Source: Promicromonospora sp042731755 (lineage in GTDB: Bacteria; Actinomycetota; Actinomycetes; Actinomycetales; Cellulomonadaceae). From it: DNA of 64,000 nucleotides. Within the stretch, counting starts at the first letter, position 1; every line of letters begins with the position of its first letter. The notes beneath the pieces are model-generated. The model did not search any database, was not told where the DNA came from, and saw only the letters and a list, made by a program, of their open reading frames with translations. Of this stretch, positions 60,901-64,000 are shown in pieces. The position numbers and the translations under genes were made by a program. The stretch spans positions 320,071 to 384,070 of the forward strand of contig NZ_JBHWLR010000006.1 of the NCBI RefSeq assembly GCF_042731755.1, written 5' to 3'.

Positions 60901-62143
60901 GGCCGCCTTCCAGCTCCGCTGGGCGGCCGACCACCTGACGGCGTTCGTCACGGTGGACGACGCCGCGGCGGCAGCGGACGACGCCGTGACCCTGGTGCTC
61001 GACGACGCCGAGTACGTGGTGGGCCGGGACGGGACCGTGACCGGGCCGGGTGACGGGACGAGCGACGGAGCGGCCGCGGAGGTGAGCGAGCGGGAGGGCG
61101 GCTACGACGTCGTCGTGCACCTGCCCGCGACCCTCGCCGAGGGCGGTACCGCCACGTTCGACGCCCGCGTGACCAGCGGCGACGAGACCACGGCGTGGAA
61201 CTCGCCGGGTGCCGTGGGCACGCTCACGCTGGTCGAGGAGCTGTCGTACCTGGAGGTCGCCGAGGCCGCGCAGGCCCCGCTGGTCGACGGCGACGTCGAC
61301 GAGGTCTGGGCCACCGCCGGCGACGCGGTGACCACCACCAAGCAGGTCGAGGGCTCAGGCGGCGCCGTCGCGACCGTCCACACCCTGTGGAAGGACGGCA
61401 CGCTCTACGTCCTGGCGGACGTCGCCGACCCCGTGGTCGACGTCTCCGGCTCGGACCCGTGGATCCAGGACTCCGTGGAGATCTACGTGGACGGCGGCAA
61501 CGCGAAGAACGGCGGCTACCGGGCCGACGACACGCAGATCCGGGTCTCGGCCCGCAACGCCGTCTCCTTCGGCACCGGGGACGAGGCGGCGCAGCGCGCC
61601 CGCGTGTCCAGCGCCGCCACGGCGACCGACGGCGGCTACCGCGTCGAGGCGTCGGTGGACCTGCTGTCGTACGGCGGTCCGGGCACGTTCCACGGCCTGG
61701 ACTTCCAGGTCAACGACGCGACCGGCGGCGCACGGACCGCCGTCCGCAACTGGGCCGACCCCACGGGCACGGGCTACCAGTCCACCGCCCGCTGGGGCGT
61801 GGGCCGCCTCGTCGAGCCGGAGGCGCAGGCGGCCCCGGCCTGGTCCGCGAGCGCCGTGTACACGGCGGGTGACCAGGTGAGTCACGACGGCGCGGTGTTC
61901 ACCGCGCTGTGGTGGACGCGCGGCCAGACCCCCGGCGCCACGCCGTGGGGCCCGTGGGCCGAGGTGGGCGCCCCGCAGGCCTGCGCCGGCGGCACGTACC
62001 CGGCCTGGACGCCGACCGCGGTGTACGACGGCGGCGAGACGGTGGTGCACCACGGCCACCGCTGGACCGCGCAGTGGTACAGCCGGAACCAGGAGCCCTC
62101 CGCCACGCCGTGGGGGCCGTGGCGGGACCTCGGCGGCTGCTGA
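57929..62143 (+). CDS. Secreted multidomain xylanase: CBM-CE4-CBM-GH10-CBM9-CBM5/12
   Basis: 1404 residues; ATG 57929 with AGGGAG upstream. Long n-region (1-38), signal helix (about 39-62), then: carbohydrate-binding module of the CBM4/22 type (about 76-222); polysaccharide deacetylase CE4 (about 240-440; LTFDDGPNPG, RAPNGSWG, LVLAHDGGG); a second CBM22-like module (447-590); GH10 xylanase (about 600-925) with acid/base E751 in DVVNEVVSDG and nucleophile E873 in VTELDVTTG; a beta domain and CBM9 (about 935-1290); two C-terminal CBM5/12 chitin/cellulose-binding repeats, each ending TPWGPW. It cuts the xylan backbone, and the CE4 domain may remove acetyl groups. In CE4 the usual HxxxH metal motif is HSTSY: the second histidine is tyrosine. 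Confidence 0.93.
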   Translation: MPHRNRFIARDQAPGRNRFTRQLAATDPAAGTRATRRWTAGLGTVALLATGALVAAPATTAAPAPTVPEAADTTVVTAVDFEDGTTGTWTPSGGAGLDVVPDPDGAGSVLAITRAADYEGLQSPTGIFRPGLTYTFSMRARLAEPAEPTDPPAPTSTGVRFVVKPAYTWVGNTTVGTGWTTVTGTYTAAADADPAELQAYLGSTDQDAPYTLLVDDIMVTTSDTVPPDDVVPGGAINPVPTPVYAAEGSGNVSALTFDDGPNPGTTPALLDFLAEHDLKAVFCVIGQNIQAEGGAALLRRIVAEGHVLCNHSTSYADMGSWTQEQVRADLVANLGIIRDALGDPNQKVPFWRAPNGSWGVTPGVAVELGMQPLAVRNTIADWETQDVPTLTANLRTAMVPGELVLAHDGGGDRSGTLAAVRTVVSERLADGWTFTFPQGTPPASGTVLSTDFEDGTLGGWAPRNGTDASDFTLAVTDADAHGGTWAAALTGRDDTGDGIGRDVTGVLRAGVTYDVSAWVRFPAGQTPGDVWLSLAGTVDGTQTFSTLGQFTGLTSSGWTEVTATFTMPDHDSALLYFETAYNGGNTSDWLIDDIVVSVPEPPLIEDLTGLKETVDFPVGVAIDSRETSGAAAQLLRRHFGQITPENHMKPEAWYDADGTLRRHPEATALMDFAQENDLRVYGHVLVWHSQTPDWFFQDDAGEPLAADEAGRAVLRERLRDHVFGIAENLSDDYGLFGSATNPLVAFDVVNEVVSDGAENPDGLRRSEWFRILGEEYIDLAFEYADEAFNETYAAPPSDAVRERPVTLFINDYNTEQGGKQDRYRALVGRLLERGVPVDGVGHQFHVSLAMPVSALEGAIERFADLPVTQAVTELDVTTGTPVTQARLVDQGYYYRDAFDVFRAHAEDLFSVTAWGLTDGRSWRVDSGAPLLFDDRFQAKPAYHGAAGAELPARLRTANVFAGNVPLDGSATASPVWDRLPRHTFEAPGGGAAAFQLRWAADHLTAFVTVDDAAAAADDAVTLVLDDAEYVVGRDGTVTGPGDGTSDGAAAEVSEREGGYDVVVHLPATLAEGGTATFDARVTSGDETTAWNSPGAVGTLTLVEELSYLEVAEAAQAPLVDGDVDEVWATAGDAVTTTKQVEGSGGAVATVHTLWKDGTLYVLADVADPVVDVSGSDPWIQDSVEIYVDGGNAKNGGYRADDTQIRVSARNAVSFGTGDEAAQRARVSSAATATDGGYRVEASVDLLSYGGPGTFHGLDFQVNDATGGARTAVRNWADPTGTGYQSTARWGVGRLVEPEAQAAPAWSASAVYTAGDQVSHDGAVFTALWWTRGQTPGATPWGPWAEVGAPQACAGGTYPAWTPTAVYDGGETVVHHGHRWTAQWYSRNQEPSATPWGPWRDLGGC
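57939..57986 (+). promoter_or_regulatory. Pair of LacI-type operators inside the xylanase 5' coding region
   Basis: GAAATCGTTTCA occurs at 57939-57950 and 57975-57986, 36 bp apart. GAAA-N3-TTTC resembles operators of actinobacterial LacI-type xylan/cellobiose regulators. Both lie after the start codon (codons 4-20, which therefore both read RNRF), so repression would work as a roadblock, or the real promoter/start differs. Confidence 0.55.
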
Positions 62144-62152
62144 CGTTCGCCG

Positions 62153-62211
62153 TTCGTCGGGTCTCCTTCCGCGTGAGCGCAGGTCGCTCGCAAGGAAGGA
62201 GACCTGACGAA
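62153..62211. terminator. Terminator after xylanase gene
   Basis: 18-nt arms (62153-62170 with 62194-62211) with one G-T-type mismatch; 23-nt loop containing a further small stem. Confidence 0.8.
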
Positions 62212-62317
62212 TCGTTACAGACGGTTAACACGACTTTCCAGGCGGCCCCACTTCCGTGGCGATATGGTCCAAACCTCCCCGCCAGTTGACCGGGGAGACG
62301 AACTGGGGAGGCAATCA

Positions 62318-63955
62318 GTGAGGCAAGCACGTTTCGCCACCTTCGCCGCGTCGGCGGCCGTGGTGGCCCTGACCGTGGCCGGGTGTACCCCGAACGACAC
62401 CGTCGAAGGCGACGGTCCGGTCACCCTGGAGACCTGGATCAGCCAGGACATGGAGACGCTGTTCCCCGGCGACGCCGGGGCCTACGACAACATCAGCGTC
62501 CTCGACGTGGTGTACGACGGTCTGGTCCGGTACGACCCGGAGACCACCGAGCCGTACAACTACGTGGCCGAGTCCATCGAGCCGAACGACGACAACACGG
62601 TCTGGACCATCAAGATCAAGCCGGACCTCACGTTCCAGAACGGCGAGCCCGTCGACGCCGAGGCGTTCGCCCGCTCCTGGAACTACACGGCCGACGGCGA
62701 CAACGGCCTGTACTCCAACTACTTCTTCGGCATCGTCGAGGGCTACGACGAGATGCAGCCCACGACCGACGACGACGGCAACATCACCGCCGAGGGCGCC
62801 GCGGACGAGCTGTCCGGGCTGAAGGTCACCGACGACCTGACCCTCGAGGTCACCCTCGCCTCGCCGTTCGCCGGCTTCGCGACGATGCTCGGCTACACCG
62901 GCTTCTTCCCGATCGCGCAGGAGTGCCTGGACGACGTCGAGAAGTGCGCGATCGAGCCGATCGGCAACGGCCCGTTCCAGGTGACCGACTGGCAGCAGAG
63001 CCAGGAGCTCACCGTCGAGAAGTGGGCCGACTACCCGCTCGACGAGACGCCGAGCTACGACGCCATCCACTGGACCGAGTACGCGGCGGGCGAGACGGCG
63101 GGGTGGGCGGACTTCAAGGCCGGCGACCTCGACCTGTCGTACCCGCCGACCGCCGAGGTCGAGTCCGCGAAGAACGACCCGGAGCTCTCCGAGCGCTACG
63201 TGGAGCGCCCCGGCGCCTCGCTGACGTACCTCGGCTTCTCCGGCTACACCGAGGGCCCGTGGAACGACATCGACTTCCGCAAGGCGATCTCGATGGCGAT
63301 CGACCGCGAGGGCATCATCTCCTCGCTGGGCAGCGGCCAGGCCACGCCCGCCGACTCCTGGGTGGTCCCGGGCGGCGTGCCCGGCGGCGAGGCCGGCACG
63401 TGCGAGTGGTGCGTCTACGACCCCGAGGCCGCCAAGGCGGCGCTGGAGAAGTCCGGCGGCTGGCCCGACGGCGAGAAGCTCCAGATCAGCCTGGGTGACG
63501 ACGACGCCGAGGTCGAGTACTTCACCGCCATCGGCAACTCGATCGAGGAGGTGCTGGGCATCCCGTACGAGCTCAACATCGTCTCGAGCGACGACTACTT
63601 CTCGACCCGTGCGGCGCAGGGCTTCGACGGCATGTTCCGGAACAACTGGTTCCCGGACTACCCGCTGAACGAGAACTACCTCAGCTTCTACGCGTCGGGC
63701 GAGCCCGGCGCCGGGCACTGGGGCTGGTACAGCGAGGACTTCGAGGCCAAGCTGGACGAGGCCGCGGCCGCGCCGTCGCTCGACGAGTCCGTCGCGCTCT
63801 ACCAGGAGGCCGAGGGCATCCTCGCCGAGGAGTTCCCGACCATCCCGTTCCGCTGGAGCTTCAGCGCCACCTACTACAGCGACCGGCTGGACAACGTGAT
63901 CCTCAACCCGTTCTCGGGCGCGCCGATCCTCCGCAAGATCGAGGTCACGGCGTAA
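62318..63955 (+). CDS. Peptide/oligosaccharide ABC transporter substrate-binding lipoprotein (SBP family 5)
   Basis: 545 residues from GTG 62318, with GGGGAGG 6 nt upstream. Lipoprotein signal VRQARFATFAASAAVVALTVAGC with lipobox VAGC. Family 5 (OppA/DppA-like) landmarks: DVVYDGLVRYDPET, IKIKPDLTFQNGEPVDAEAFARSWNY (about 100-125, landmark TFQNGEPVDAEAF), LTVEKWADYPLDETPSYD, DFRKAISMAIDRE and a C-terminal LYQEAEGILAEEFPTIPFRW. Binds a peptide, or an oligosaccharide as some family 5 proteins near xylanases do. No permease or ATPase follows before the window ends; a terminator begins 11 nt after the stop, so the rest of the importer may be in the next operon or elsewhere. Confidence 0.92.
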   Translation: MRQARFATFAASAAVVALTVAGCTPNDTVEGDGPVTLETWISQDMETLFPGDAGAYDNISVLDVVYDGLVRYDPETTEPYNYVAESIEPNDDNTVWTIKIKPDLTFQNGEPVDAEAFARSWNYTADGDNGLYSNYFFGIVEGYDEMQPTTDDDGNITAEGAADELSGLKVTDDLTLEVTLASPFAGFATMLGYTGFFPIAQECLDDVEKCAIEPIGNGPFQVTDWQQSQELTVEKWADYPLDETPSYDAIHWTEYAAGETAGWADFKAGDLDLSYPPTAEVESAKNDPELSERYVERPGASLTYLGFSGYTEGPWNDIDFRKAISMAIDREGIISSLGSGQATPADSWVVPGGVPGGEAGTCEWCVYDPEAAKAALEKSGGWPDGEKLQISLGDDDAEVEYFTAIGNSIEEVLGIPYELNIVSSDDYFSTRAAQGFDGMFRNNWFPDYPLNENYLSFYASGEPGAGHWGWYSEDFEAKLDEAAAAPSLDESVALYQEAEGILAEEFPTIPFRWSFSATYYSDRLDNVILNPFSGAPILRKIEVTA

Positions 63956-63965
63956 CCCGTGCGCC

Positions 63966-64000
63966 GAGTCAGCGCCGTAGTCCGACCAGCGCGCTGACTC
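63966..64000. terminator. Hairpin after the binding-protein gene, cut by window end
   Basis: GAGTCAGCGC (63966-63975) pairs perfectly with GCGCTGACTC (63991-64000); the stem may continue beyond the window. Confidence 0.7.

Overview
The window is one continuous piece of a high-GC actinobacterial chromosome, with no phage, insertion sequence, rRNA operon or CRISPR array. The gene order eno - FtsB/DivIC - DUF501 - Ppx/GppA - type II NADH dehydrogenase, very high third-position GC, frequent GTG starts, leaderless genes, a LAXTG sorting signal and many polysaccharide-degrading enzymes suggest a Micrococcales member close to Promicromonosporaceae/Cellulomonadaceae (Cellulosimicrobium, Isoptericola or Promicromonospora-like). 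That placement is an inference from gene content. The window has two 10-N assembly gaps (26126-26135 and 57730-57739), both inside the loops of long inverted repeats.

Layout. 1-2 kb: an ECF42-type sigma factor (cut by the window edge) with two DGPF/YCII proteins. 2-8.4 kb: threonine dehydratase, an AI-2E-family membrane protein, and a coupled operon of secreted M6-like metalloprotease, lipoprotein and thioredoxin-fold lipoprotein. 8.4-13.7 kb: small accessory genes, including a VapBC-like pair and an AbiEi/AbiEii-like pair either side of a metallophosphoesterase. 13.7-20 kb: MsrA, a pentapeptide-repeat protein, and a mannan/galactomannan pair (GH2 beta-mannosidase, GH36 alpha-galactosidase). 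20-26 kb: a LAXTG wall-anchored protein, a LysR-effector-domain protein without HTH facing DUF5997, a methyltransferase and a secreted beta-helix protein. 26-35 kb: FKBP, LysR/EamA pair, a second ECF42 module, a GH15 enzyme and an alpha/beta hydrolase-TetR-membrane operon. 35-44 kb: Bax inhibitor-1 protein, ABC transporter, a very large RND permease, MFS/MarR pair. 44-49 kb: ArsR-like regulator, a ClpP paralogue lacking its catalytic serine, a convergent ClgR-type regulator, a UvrA-like ATPase, and a short-variable-loop tRNA with UAA anticodon. 49-57.5 kb: the ndh-ppx-DUF501-ftsB-eno block and a MacB-like exporter. 57.5-64 kb: a 1404-residue xylanase/deacetylase and a peptide/oligosaccharide-type binding lipoprotein.

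Regulatory themes. Both ECF42 operons have the same promoter architecture (TGTCG[A/T], 17 bp ending CCCGTT, CG[A/T]C), consistent with one shared sigma regulon. Six genes have a TGTC[A/G]GTG - N8 - [T/C]AnnnT element matching the mycobacterial DNA-damage (RecA-NDp/PafBC) promoter; they include the UvrA-like and ClgR-like genes. Many operons end in long near-perfect inverted repeats, three of which share the sequence CCGCTGAGTG.

All assignments come from reading the sequence and remembered family knowledge; no database search was run.
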